From the IMG/VR virus record IMGVR_UViG_3300020183_000346, positions 1-29,358 of that record: 29,358 nt of DNA, one strand, 5' to 3'. Positions 17,777 to 24,991 of the stretch are shown piece by piece. Both the position numbers and the translations under genes were made by a program. The notes beneath the pieces are model-generated. The model was not told the DNA's origin. It was given only the letters and a program-made list of their open reading frames with translations, and did no database searches. The stretch comes from a virus. Each line of letters begins with the position of its first letter. Position 1 is the stretch's first letter.

Positions 17777-18348
17777 CAAGAATACAAGTAAACATTCCAG
17801 AGGGTCGTGTTGGCGAGTGGTCTGTGAAGAAATTCATAGGTGACCATACAACAATCTATAGTCAAGCACTTGGTCAACCAGTAAATAGAATACATTCTGA
17901 AAACGACAACGAACTATACGGTGAGTACACATTTTTAATTCATGATGTGTATGGTCCGATTATGCAGGATACTGCATCAGAGTATCATGAACATGAGCCT
18001 TTGTGGGCTGGAGCAACAGGAGATGTTCTTATAGCGGGACTTGGAATTGGGTTCGTCAACCAAAAGTTAATCGATAATCCAAATGTAACATCTGTGACCA
18101 TAGTGGAAAAGAATCAAGATGTAATCGATTTAGTTTGGCAACATTGTCCCAAAAACCAATTATTTACTTTAGTACACGCTGACATCGAAACATGGGTTCC
18201 CCCACAAGGATCACATTGGAATTATGCTTGGTTTGATTCTTGGTGTGGAGATAATCAAATGAATTTGGAGAGTTATCAACAATTCATCACCAATAGATAT
18301 CAGCCATACTGCGATCAAATTGGTGTCTGGTGCAACATACTTTCTTGA
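17773..18348 (+). CDS. Putative SAM-dependent methyltransferase (spermidine-synthase-like fold)
   Basis: 191 residues. DVLIAGLGIG (84-93) is a class I methyltransferase motif I (AdoMet-binding Gly loop), VTIVEKN (108-114) gives the acidic residue after strand beta 2 (E112), and HADIETW (135-141) and YAWFDSW (161-167) fit motifs III-IV, as in spermidine-synthase-like enzymes. The N-terminal 60 residues (GEWSVKKFIGDHTTIY and YGEYTFLIHDVYGPIM) precede the nucleotide-binding core. The substrate is unknown. It is the last gene of the fibre operon and overlaps the adhesin by 4 bases (ATGA), so it may act on the fibre proteins, or it may only ride along. The binding fold is well supported; methyl transfer rather than aminopropyl transfer is a guess. 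Confidence 0.7.
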   Translation: MTRIQVNIPEGRVGEWSVKKFIGDHTTIYSQALGQPVNRIHSENDNELYGEYTFLIHDVYGPIMQDTASEYHEHEPLWAGATGDVLIAGLGIGFVNQKLIDNPNVTSVTIVEKNQDVIDLVWQHCPKNQLFTLVHADIETWVPPQGSHWNYAWFDSWCGDNQMNLESYQQFITNRYQPYCDQIGVWCNILS

Positions 18349-18395
18349 TCTTTTCGATAGTGCTTGCTCTATAGTATGCACCGCTGTACCATGGT

Positions 18396-18402
18396 CTAAA
18401 TA
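18396..18402 (+). promoter_or_regulatory. Late promoter box CTAAATA upstream of ribonucleotide reductase
   Basis: CTAAATA ends 26 bases before the ATG at 18429 and lies in an 80-base non-coding gap. AAGGAG (18417-18422) follows 6 bases before the start. A TTGATC...TATAGT pair (18345-18350 and 18370-18375) in the same gap is a weak possible early promoter; its 19-base spacing is poor. Confidence 0.5.
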
Positions 18403-18428
18403 CCCCCGCATAACACAAGGAGTGAAGT

Positions 18429-20390
18429 ATGTCTGACGAGATTCGACTGCCGACTGAGTATCAACAATTCATTCATCTTTCACGCTACTCTCGGTGGCTT
18501 GAAAACGAAGGACGAAGAGAGACTTGGGAGGAGACAGTCAATCGTTACTTCAACTTCTTCGACAAGCATCTTGCGAATCACACTAAAGGCAAGTTGACAA
18601 AGGCAGAGAGAGAAGAACTCCGTCAGGCAGTTCTCAATCTTGAAGTTCTTCCTTCTATGCGTTGCCTGATGACCGCAGGCGAAGCACTTGAGCGAGACAA
18701 CATCGCAGGGTACAACTGTGCATATGTACACATCAATCGTGTCCGTGCGTTTGATGAGATTCTCTATGTTCTCATGTGCGGCACGGGCGTAGGCTTCTCG
18801 GTCGAGCGTAAGTTTGTCGAGAAGTTGCCGACGATTGCTGAGGAGTTCAGCGACAGCGATACTGTCATCAGCGTTGCTGACTCCAAGATGGGTTGGGCAA
18901 AGGCGTTCCGTGAACTGATCAGCCTTCTCATCGTTGGTCAGATTCCGAAGTGGGATGTGTCCAAAGTTCGTCCTGCTGGATCACGACTCAAGACTTTCGG
19001 TGGTAGAGCATCTGGACCTCGTCCGCTTGAGGATCTGTTCAAGTTTAGTGTTGAGACATTCAGAAAGGCAGCAGGCCGTAAGTTGACCTCGATTGAGTGT
19101 CACGATATCGTGTGCAAGATTGCAGAGATTGTTGTCGTTGGTGGAGTCCGTCGTTCCGCACTCATCTCACTATCTGAACTCGGTGACGAGCGCATGCGTA
19201 ACGCCAAGAGTGGTGCTTGGTGGGAAGCCAATCCACAACGAGCACTTGCAAACAACAGCGTTGCTTACAAAGAGAAGCCTGACATTGGGACTTTCATGCA
19301 AGAATGGCTGTCTCTTTACAACAGCAAGAGCGGAGAGCGGGGTATCTTTAACCGTGCCGCAGCGCAGAAGACTGTTTCTAAGTTAGGTGATCGTCGTGAT
19401 CCGAACCACGAATTCGGCACGAACCCATGCTCTGAAATCATTCTTCGTGACCGTGAGTTTTGCAATCTTACGGAGATCATTGTTCGTCCTACAGATACTG
19501 TGGAAACCCTGATGAGAAAGGGTCGTATCGCTGCCATTCTAGGTACGATGCAGGCATCGCTTACCAACTTCCAATACATCTCTTCGGAGTGGACAAAGAA
19601 CTGCGAGGAGGAGGCTCTTCTTGGAGTTTCAATGACAGGTCAGTTGGATAACAAGATGATGCTTTCTATGGCAGATAACTCGGATCTTCTTCTGCCATCC
19701 TCACTTCCAAACATTCTTGAGACTGTCAAGAACAAGACCATCGAAGTGAATGCCGAATGGGCAAAGCGACTTGGCATCAATGCTGCCGCTGCAATCACAT
19801 GTGTGAAACCATCGGGAACTGTTTCGCAGTTGACCGATGCTGCATCAGGAATGCACCCACGGCACAGTCAATACTACATTCGCACAGTCCGTGCCGACAT
19901 CAAGGATCCCCTGTGTCAGATGATGCAGGAGGCAGGATTCCCGTCTGAGCCTTGTGTGATGCGTCCTGACCATACTAGGGTCTTCTCGTTCCCCATGAAG
20001 TCTCCTGATGGCTGCATGACCCGTAATGACATTACGGCAATCGAGCATCTGAATCTCTGGTTGACTTATCAGAGACATTGGTGTGAACATAAGCCATCAA
20101 TCACTATCACAGTCCGTGAGCATGAGTGGATGGATGTTGGTGCATGGGTCTATGCTCATTTCGATGATGTGTCGGGAATCTCGTTCCTGCCACATAGCGA
20201 CCACTCCTACAAGCAGGCTCCCTATCAGGACTGCACAGAAGAAGAATACGAAACTCTGCTTTCTCAAATGCCAAAGAATGTTAACTGGTCTGATCTTTCA
20301 AAGTACGAGAAGGAAGATCGAACTGCCGGTTCACAAACTTATGCTTGCTCAGGAGATAAATGTGAGTTGGTTGATCTAACCTCCTCATAA
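18429..20390 (+). CDS. nrdJ: Adenosylcobalamin-dependent (class II) ribonucleoside-triphosphate reductase, monomeric
   Basis: 653 residues. Reduces ribonucleotides to deoxyribonucleotides with coenzyme B12. Core motifs: YNCAYV (C97) and FCNLTEI (C345) give the redox cysteine pair, and NPCSEI (C334, E336) the thiyl-radical cysteine and its glutamate. CGTGVGFSVE (117-126) and GGVRRSALISLSE fit the RTPR barrel. The C-terminal CSGDKC (C640, C645) is the CxxxxC relay that re-reduces the active site, as in Lactobacillus leichmannii RTPR. No small subunit is coded nearby and none is needed. The start is supported by AAGGAG 6 bases upstream. T4 and most T4-like phages use class I NrdA/NrdB, so this type points to a cobalamin-supplied host such as a cyanobacterium or marine proteobacterium. 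No intein is seen. Confidence 0.92.
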   Translation: MSDEIRLPTEYQQFIHLSRYSRWLENEGRRETWEETVNRYFNFFDKHLANHTKGKLTKAEREELRQAVLNLEVLPSMRCLMTAGEALERDNIAGYNCAYVHINRVRAFDEILYVLMCGTGVGFSVERKFVEKLPTIAEEFSDSDTVISVADSKMGWAKAFRELISLLIVGQIPKWDVSKVRPAGSRLKTFGGRASGPRPLEDLFKFSVETFRKAAGRKLTSIECHDIVCKIAEIVVVGGVRRSALISLSELGDERMRNAKSGAWWEANPQRALANNSVAYKEKPDIGTFMQEWLSLYNSKSGERGIFNRAAAQKTVSKLGDRRDPNHEFGTNPCSEIILRDREFCNLTEIIVRPTDTVETLMRKGRIAAILGTMQASLTNFQYISSEWTKNCEEEALLGVSMTGQLDNKMMLSMADNSDLLLPSSLPNILETVKNKTIEVNAEWAKRLGINAAAAITCVKPSGTVSQLTDAASGMHPRHSQYYIRTVRADIKDPLCQMMQEAGFPSEPCVMRPDHTRVFSFPMKSPDGCMTRNDITAIEHLNLWLTYQRHWCEHKPSITITVREHEWMDVGAWVYAHFDDVSGISFLPHSDHSYKQAPYQDCTEEEYETLLSQMPKNVNWSDLSKYEKEDRTAGSQTYACSGDKCELVDLTSS

Positions 20391-20395
20391 AGCCT

Positions 20396-20403
20396 TATAA
20401 ATA
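20396..20403 (+). promoter_or_regulatory. Perfect T4 late promoter TATAAATA
   Basis: An exact TATAAATA octamer, ending 14 bases before the ATG at 20418. It is the only perfect match found among the gene-proximal boxes and the best anchor for the claim that the phage uses a T4-type late sigma. Leader would be about 8 bases, with no Shine-Dalgarno. Confidence 0.7.
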
Positions 20404-20417
20404 TCTTCGGGTATATC

Positions 20418-20774
20418 ATGGAAACTACTGCGATACAAACGCTTTGGTTGGGACTTATGCTGTATGTTCTTTACGAGACATCAGCCGTATATTCTTACAT
20501 TTCTTCCCGACCGATGAGACTCTTCAAATGGTGGACAAAGATTCACCTTTACAACTCTAATGAGGGTCTGTCATACTGCGATTGGTTAACATCGAAATAC
20601 CCAAAATCATTCCTATACAAACTACTGTCATGCAGATACTGTTTTGGTTTCTGGTTAGCATTAGGTATCTGCATGACAACGAAATCTCTAGAGAACACAC
20701 CCATCGTATACTTCTTGGGACAGTTCATTTGTTCACTATTCAACTTGAGCGAAAGGAAGATGAGAGATGCCTGA
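20418..20774 (+). CDS. Small membrane protein with CxxC
   Basis: 118 residues. Three hydrophobic stretches look like membrane segments: residues about 6-27 (IQTLWLGLMLYVLYE), 69-88 (LLSCRYCFGFWLALGICM) and 94-110 (PIVYFLGQFICSLF). C72 and C75 form a CxxC inside the second segment. The pattern 'SCxxCxxFW' is reminiscent of DUF1360-type small membrane proteins that recur in phages and bacteria (from memory). The function is unknown; a holin role is possible but nothing specific shows it. It starts behind a perfect late promoter without a Shine-Dalgarno and its end overlaps the start of the next gene by 8 bases. Confidence 0.65.
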   Translation: METTAIQTLWLGLMLYVLYETSAVYSYISSRPMRLFKWWTKIHLYNSNEGLSYCDWLTSKYPKSFLYKLLSCRYCFGFWLALGICMTTKSLENTPIVYFLGQFICSLFNLSERKMRDA

Positions 20775-21066
20775 AATCGTATTCGAAAGCCCTGATGATC
20801 TATACGACAAGATTGGTGACAAGCCGCTCGACCAAGATAATCATAAGCCGCTAATTCCGATTCATGCGGCAATTAAACTATTCAGAGATCCAAATGTCTG
20901 TAGTTGTAAAAAGGGCAAGAGGACGCAAGATACCATTCTAGGAATGTACATGTCTCTTCCTGCTTCAATCCGTATTAGTCCATTTCGTGAAAACATTCGA
21001 CAACTTTTCGATGGTTCAGTCATGGTTTTTAAGGTCAATGGTCTGGAGTTTGCACGGATAGAATGA
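20767..21066 (+). CDS. Hypothetical protein with CxC motif
   Basis: 99 residues, not recognised. VCSCKKGKR (from about residue 44) provides two cysteines spaced CxC within a basic stretch, after a region of aspartates and prolines (DKPLDQDNHKPLIPIHAA). The C-terminal half contains beta-like runs (SVMVFKVNGLEFARIE). AGGAAG about 6 bases before the ATG gives a good ribosome binding site inside the upstream gene. The end overlaps the next start by 4 bases (ATGA). The tight overlaps in this trio suggest joint expression with the membrane protein and the zincin-like protein. Confidence 0.6.
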   Translation: MPEIVFESPDDLYDKIGDKPLDQDNHKPLIPIHAAIKLFRDPNVCSCKKGKRTQDTILGMYMSLPASIRISPFRENIRQLFDGSVMVFKVNGLEFARIE

Positions 21067-21659
21067 TGTCATCAACTAACGAAATATTTGTCAAGTTCGT
21101 TAGAGAAACTCTCAAAGAGTACGGTCTTCAACTAAACCTAAGAAACACCAAATTCGTCAAGTCTGACGGGTTCATGTGTTGGGGTTTCTTTGATGAGAAA
21201 CAAATCTGTGTGGCAAAAAAGAACCCAAGGTGGATAGAGGTTCTTGCACACGAATATTCCCACTTCATTCAATGGAGAAGAGGAACAGAACTTTACAGAA
21301 AGTGCTTTGGTCCGACCAACAACTATGCTGATGTGGTTGAGGAATGGCTTCATGGTAAAGAGTTTTCACGCAGACGAGTTAAAAGTGCCTTTGAAACTTA
21401 CAGATCGATGGAGCGTGAATGTGAGCGCATAACTGTAAAGGTGATGCAAAGACATGGTATAAACTTCGATTTGGAACGATACACGCAAGAGTCGAATTGC
21501 CACATTTACATGTATCACTACATGGAAAAAAGAAGAAAGACCTCCTTCAAAAATGAACCTACTTGGAGGATGATTCGCAAAATGCCCTCGTCCTTCAGGG
21601 TTCAGTCTCACAGAACTATCCCGAAAGAGGTTCATGAAGTGTTTGATACCTTACTGTAG
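21063..21659 (+). CDS. HEYSH zincin-like protein (putative metallopeptidase)
   Basis: 198 residues. EVLAHEYSHFIQW includes H63-E64-x2-H67, the HExxH zinc motif of zincin peptidases, in a helix preceded by a hydrophobic strand (KQICVAKKNPRWIEVL). A possible third ligand glutamate lies in ERECERI (117-123), about 50 residues later, a spacing seen in SprT/ImmA-like and related phage zincins. The rest is basic and probably helical (RRRVKSAFETYRSMEREC; EKRRKTSF). The start may be 21063 or 21066, both ATG, and overlaps the upstream TGA (ATGA). The enzyme could process a host regulator or phage protein, or be a structural zinc protein; no substrate is evident. The motif is clear, the activity unproven. 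Confidence 0.65.
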   Translation: MMSSTNEIFVKFVRETLKEYGLQLNLRNTKFVKSDGFMCWGFFDEKQICVAKKNPRWIEVLAHEYSHFIQWRRGTELYRKCFGPTNNYADVVEEWLHGKEFSRRRVKSAFETYRSMERECERITVKVMQRHGINFDLERYTQESNCHIYMYHYMEKRRKTSFKNEPTWRMIRKMPSSFRVQSHRTIPKEVHEVFDTLL

Positions 21660-21664
21660 TGCTA

Positions 21665-21671
21665 CTAAATA
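21665..21671 (+). promoter_or_regulatory. Late promoter box CTAAATA touching the next start
   Basis: CTAAATA ends only 5 bases before the ATG at 21677, so the usual late start site (5-7 bases after the box) would fall on or next to the ATG. No Shine-Dalgarno precedes the ATG. This suggests a leaderless mRNA. Confidence 0.55.
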
Positions 21672-21676
21672 GCGGT

Positions 21677-24493
21677 ATGCCTCATTATAGAGTATTCAAC
21701 GCATATCCGTCTTTCAAATCTACATTCACTACCGATGCTGATGTGACTTTGCCCAATCCCATTCCAAACTATGGAATGATGGCAACCCATCTGCAAGATT
21801 ACTTCGACAATCAGATGTCCGAGACAGTTGTTTCTGGAACAGACAGTTTGTCGGTATTTCTTGCATCGAATAAAAGTCTGACTAGCATAGTCGCATCAGA
21901 CCTAACAGCAATGGCAAGTAATGCCTCAGTTGATTTTGGTGTTACTGCATCAACTATTGGATTTGGACTATTTGACTTCCGTGGAGAATCTTGGAAGTAC
22001 ATGATCGGTGATGGAATCATAGGACCAAGTAATACAACAAATCTATCTGCATATACAGAAACAGTAGATGCTGCGGTAGGAATACTGAACTACTTCAAAT
22101 CTGCATACCCATCTATCAAATGGGCATTTGCTGGACTGCCCCATCTACCGAAATACACATGCTTTGCTCCAACAGCAGGATCGTCTTTCTCCTGGGGAGA
22201 AGGACTTACAAATACTCCTGGTGCTACAAACAACTTTTGGGATGCACAACATCCAACAGGTGCGTCGGGTGTTTCGGGATCTTACGACGATAGAATTTTT
22301 GAGTGGAGCCATACTCCGAGCAATCTCAAATCTTTCTATAGAACAAAGTCAATCAGCAGATCTAGATCAGTTCTTGAGGCATCAGGATGGTTATGTCCTG
22401 ATGTGAATCCTGTTGCTACAGGTCAAACAATATTTGGTAAATATGTTCACACGATACTGCCTCACCACATTTACACATCGGATTTGGTCTCTATTTCTAA
22501 GGAGTTTTCCGACTCTCGTCTAGTGGACTGCAAGGTGATGCCGGTGTTCAACAGTCTTTTACGATCAAGAGAATCGCATGTTTATGATGACCCGTATGGT
22601 GAATTTTTAGAAAATGGAAGTGAACCATATGATCCAAACATTTTGATCGAGTACTTTACGGGGTTCACGGGATCATCAGGACAAGGTGCGTCTGGTGCCG
22701 CAGATATGGATGTTGATCTAGGCTTTATTCGTGCTGCCATACTTGAACCATCAGTTATAAATGGTGCAGTTGGTTTCATCTATCAAGATAACATTCCGTT
22801 GATGGTAAATTTTGCTTGCACTGGTACTACATCCCCAAGTGCGGCTGAATCGGAAGCAATTACTAGAGCAAGAAATTACATATCAGATAAAGTATATGAA
22901 GGAACAGATGTATCTCTAATTCCGTGGACATCGGTAAGAAATGAAGTACTTACTGTACTTTCATACAACATAACGGCCAAACAACTGAGAACAATATCTG
23001 AAGCAATTCCTGTTGGAAATGCGTGGTCATTTACATCCGCAAGTATTCAAGTGCCTGATGGAGAAAGCGTCGATGTTCCTCAATATAAATCCCTGTACTG
23101 GAAAAGGTGCAACGCCGGTATTTGCACTGATTTGGGAGAAAACACTTTCCAAGAGTATAAAGAATCGAACCCACTAATTGCTGACTGTGGCGATTGTCCT
23201 CCGTCCCCATGCGAACTTGGGGTGTGTTGTTTTGCTGAAGGTGGAATTGGATTTTGTTCAGATAATTATGTGGGGGATGAACCTGGATCTGGAATATGCG
23301 AAGAAGACTGTCCAGGAAATTTCACACCATTAGATTCTGACATATGTGGAGCCGGTGTTCCTATTACTTGTGCCAATTTGGGAGGTGCTGGACAAGGTTC
23401 AGCGGGTCCATGTTCTTCTCAAGGAAGCGAACTTGGTTGTTGGACACAGGTTCCTCCTGGACCACCTGATATTCCTTGTTGTGCTGATCAGGGTCTTGAC
23501 CCCGAAATACCGTGTGTATGGATAAAATGGTGTTCTTACGAGTGTCAATGGTGTGATGCACAATACCTTGATTGTAATGGAAATTTTAGTACTTGTCCAC
23601 CGGCTACTATGGAGATGCGGCAGAGAACTTGTCGGACTTATGCTATAGGTGACGGTGCATGTTGTTGTGTCGATTGCAGTGCATATGGTGGATCAAGCAC
23701 TGCTAGAATTCCGTCGCATTGTAGTGACTACGGCGATGGACTACCAGGATCTCCTCCTCTGCCGGGTGCGCCAGGCGGCGTGGTCGGTGGTATAGGAGGA
23801 AGACTGCATTGTGATAAATATCATGATATCGCTAACAATCCGAATTTTCCTCCGAGAGATCCGTTCGGCCAGCCTTGTAATGATCCAAACACGCCCTTTG
23901 GGCAATATTTCGATCCCAATGGCTGTGAAAAACCTTGTAATGATTTTGCTTCAGTTGAAACCGACCTCTGTGAATGTTGTGCTGTGACTAATCCAGACAT
24001 CTTTACAGAATCCGGCTCGGGACAGAGATGCTGCAATAGCAATGCTGGTAGACCGTCCGGACCGTTTGGATGCGGACCACAAAATGATTGTTTTCAACCA
24101 TGCGCCGCCGCCGTTCAGAACGGCGATCCAAATAGCAGTTCTTCAGGTGATGATTATGTACCAATAAATGACACCTTCTTCACATCTTTGACAGAAGAAG
24201 TGCAAAAGGTGATTGCAGAGGATCTGTATAAGTTCAATTTGATTCCTCTTCTTAATCCTGAAACAAAACTTCTAGTAGAAAATGTTGCAAAGAAGAAAAT
24301 ACTAAACTTGACTACACAGAGAAGTAGAGGAATGGTAATGAATACCATTTCGGCATACAAGGAAGTGATGAATCCAACAAAGAATACTATCTTGAATCTG
24401 AAGTACAACTATCTGCCGTCTAATCAAACTGCAAATAGAATTCGTTCTGAGTTCTCGTTTGACAGATTCCTTTTGCCAATTTCCTATACATAA
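21677..24493 (+). CDS. Large hypothetical protein with cysteine-rich centre
   Basis: 938 residues from the ATG. An in-frame GTG at 21659 also exists but has no Shine-Dalgarno and sits before the late box. Residues about 1-470 look like a compact alpha/beta region with tryptophan-rich segments (GFGLFDFRGESWKYMIGDGI; YPSIKWAFAGLPHLP); this reminds me of a TIM-barrel hydrolase, but I see no catalytic motif. Residues about 478-810 are extremely cysteine-rich: about 40 cysteines in about 330 residues, in pairs and triplets such as CC, CCC, CECC and CxxC, spaced by Gly/Pro/Asp loops. The last 110 residues are helical. There is no signal peptide or transmembrane segment. It is likely a large virion or adhesion protein, in the late region, followed by a microprotein. 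The function is not recognised. Confidence 0.7.
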   Translation: MPHYRVFNAYPSFKSTFTTDADVTLPNPIPNYGMMATHLQDYFDNQMSETVVSGTDSLSVFLASNKSLTSIVASDLTAMASNASVDFGVTASTIGFGLFDFRGESWKYMIGDGIIGPSNTTNLSAYTETVDAAVGILNYFKSAYPSIKWAFAGLPHLPKYTCFAPTAGSSFSWGEGLTNTPGATNNFWDAQHPTGASGVSGSYDDRIFEWSHTPSNLKSFYRTKSISRSRSVLEASGWLCPDVNPVATGQTIFGKYVHTILPHHIYTSDLVSISKEFSDSRLVDCKVMPVFNSLLRSRESHVYDDPYGEFLENGSEPYDPNILIEYFTGFTGSSGQGASGAADMDVDLGFIRAAILEPSVINGAVGFIYQDNIPLMVNFACTGTTSPSAAESEAITRARNYISDKVYEGTDVSLIPWTSVRNEVLTVLSYNITAKQLRTISEAIPVGNAWSFTSASIQVPDGESVDVPQYKSLYWKRCNAGICTDLGENTFQEYKESNPLIADCGDCPPSPCELGVCCFAEGGIGFCSDNYVGDEPGSGICEEDCPGNFTPLDSDICGAGVPITCANLGGAGQGSAGPCSSQGSELGCWTQVPPGPPDIPCCADQGLDPEIPCVWIKWCSYECQWCDAQYLDCNGNFSTCPPATMEMRQRTCRTYAIGDGACCCVDCSAYGGSSTARIPSHCSDYGDGLPGSPPLPGAPGGVVGGIGGRLHCDKYHDIANNPNFPPRDPFGQPCNDPNTPFGQYFDPNGCEKPCNDFASVETDLCECCAVTNPDIFTESGSGQRCCNSNAGRPSGPFGCGPQNDCFQPCAAAVQNGDPNSSSSGDDYVPINDTFFTSLTEEVQKVIAEDLYKFNLIPLLNPETKLLVENVAKKKILNLTTQRSRGMVMNTISAYKEVMNPTKNTILNLKYNYLPSNQTANRIRSEFSFDRFLLPISYT

Positions 24494-24514
24494 ACGAACA
24501 GAAAGGAGAACGCC

Positions 24515-24628
24515 ATGTCAGAATTTCTAGGTACAACTTGGTGGAGCGTATTGATGTTTGTCGCTGGTGCTTTAATCGGCGCACCGCTGTGGAAGTGGGT
24601 CTCGGCCAAACTTCCGTGGAGCAAGTGA
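24515..24628 (+). CDS. 37-residue single-pass membrane microprotein
   Basis: 37 residues with a good ribosome binding site: AAGGAG (24503-24508) 6 bases before the ATG. The protein has a Trp-Trp start (TTWWSVLMFVAGALIGAPLW) forming one membrane helix (residues about 8-28) and a short basic tail (KWVSAKLPWSK). I recall very similar short proteins in marine T4-like phages, including the final PW(S/N)K, but cannot name a family. It lies 21 bases after the giant gene and 24 bases before a terminator hairpin, so it is probably cotranscribed with that gene. A small membrane or holin-like accessory role is possible. The Shine-Dalgarno and composition support a real gene. Confidence 0.7.
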   Translation: MSEFLGTTWWSVLMFVAGALIGAPLWKWVSAKLPWSK

Positions 24629-24652
24629 TACGAAGTAAAGATCAGTAACTAC

Positions 24653-24675
24653 GGGGGGAGAAATCCCCCTGTTTT
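24653..24675 (+). terminator. Rho-independent terminator with GNRA loop
   Basis: GGGGGA (24654-24659), loop GAAA (24660-24663), TCCCCC (24664-24669), then TGTTTTC. The stem is 6 G/C-rich pairs with a GAAA tetraloop and a short T tract. It ends the 21677-24628 unit. Confidence 0.75.
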
Positions 24676-24683
24676 CATTCCTC

Positions 24684-24763
24684 CGTGCGTGGGCGTACCC
24701 GTGCGTGGGCGCACCCGTGCGTGGGCGTACCCGTGCGTGGGCGTACCCGTGCGTGGGCGTGAG
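24684..24763 (+). repeat. 16-bp GC-rich tandem array (five units)
   Basis: CGTGCGTGGGCGTACC repeats head to tail five times: 24684-24699, 24700-24715 (T to C in GCGCACC), 24716-24731, 24732-24747, and 24748-24763 (last two bases changed). It starts 8 bases after the terminator T-run and ends 2 bases before the late box CTAAATA (24766). GGG/CCC arms can fold into small alternative hairpins. It is not coding on the + strand; a minus-strand ORF across it is a repeat artefact. Base composition is quite unlike the flanks. Confidence 0.85.
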
Positions 24764-24765
24764 TG

Positions 24766-24772
24766 CTAAATA
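24766..24772 (+). promoter_or_regulatory. Late promoter box CTAAATA directly after tandem array
   Basis: CTAAATA ends 6 bases before the ATG at 24779, so the predicted transcript would start at or beside the ATG. The sequence between them is only ACAA-rich and has no Shine-Dalgarno. Confidence 0.55.
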
Positions 24773-24778
24773 CAACAA

Positions 24779-24991
24779 ATGCCCAAAAACTACGATGATC
24801 TAATCCGATCTTTAGATGAATGGTCTGCACCTACAGCCCACACAGGAAGAGTATCATCTCGTCTTAGCACTCGCACAGACCTCTCTGCAAAGGCCAAGAA
24901 GCCAAGCGTAGTGCAACCTACTCAGTTACCGTTCAGCAAGAAAGAGAAGGCTCGTAGGGGCATCCACGGCTTTCAGATAGGGGAAAAGTAA
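24779..24991 (+). CDS. Short basic hypothetical protein, leaderless candidate
   Basis: 70 residues, basic and probably disordered: MPKNYDDLIRSLDEW is an amphipathic start, then a Ser/Thr/Arg stretch (SSRLSTRTDLSAKAKKPS) and a lysine-rich end (FSKKEKARRGIHGF). No known domain. No Shine-Dalgarno can be found before the ATG; upstream is the late box (6 bases) and the GC-rich array. The final TAATG overlaps the ATG of the giant 24991 gene by one base, so this gene probably serves as the translation lead-in of that protein. Could be an assembly factor of the large protein (inference). The reading frame is real, judged by the overlap and codon pattern. Confidence 0.6.
   Translation: MPKNYDDLIRSLDEWSAPTAHTGRVSSRLSTRTDLSAKAKKPSVVQPTQLPFSKKEKARRGIHGFQIGEK

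Noticed and set aside
18429-20390. Intein inside the ribonucleotide reductase
   Set aside because: The protein is only 653 residues with all motifs in normal order and spacing; there is no room for an intein.
23813-23820. GATAAATA box inside the cysteine-rich protein gene
   Set aside because: Far from any gene start, within coding sequence; treated as chance.
24572-24778. Minus-strand ORF with repeated THGYAHA/RVRPRTG units
   Set aside because: A product of the 16-base array being open in that frame; no ribosome site, and it runs across the terminator.
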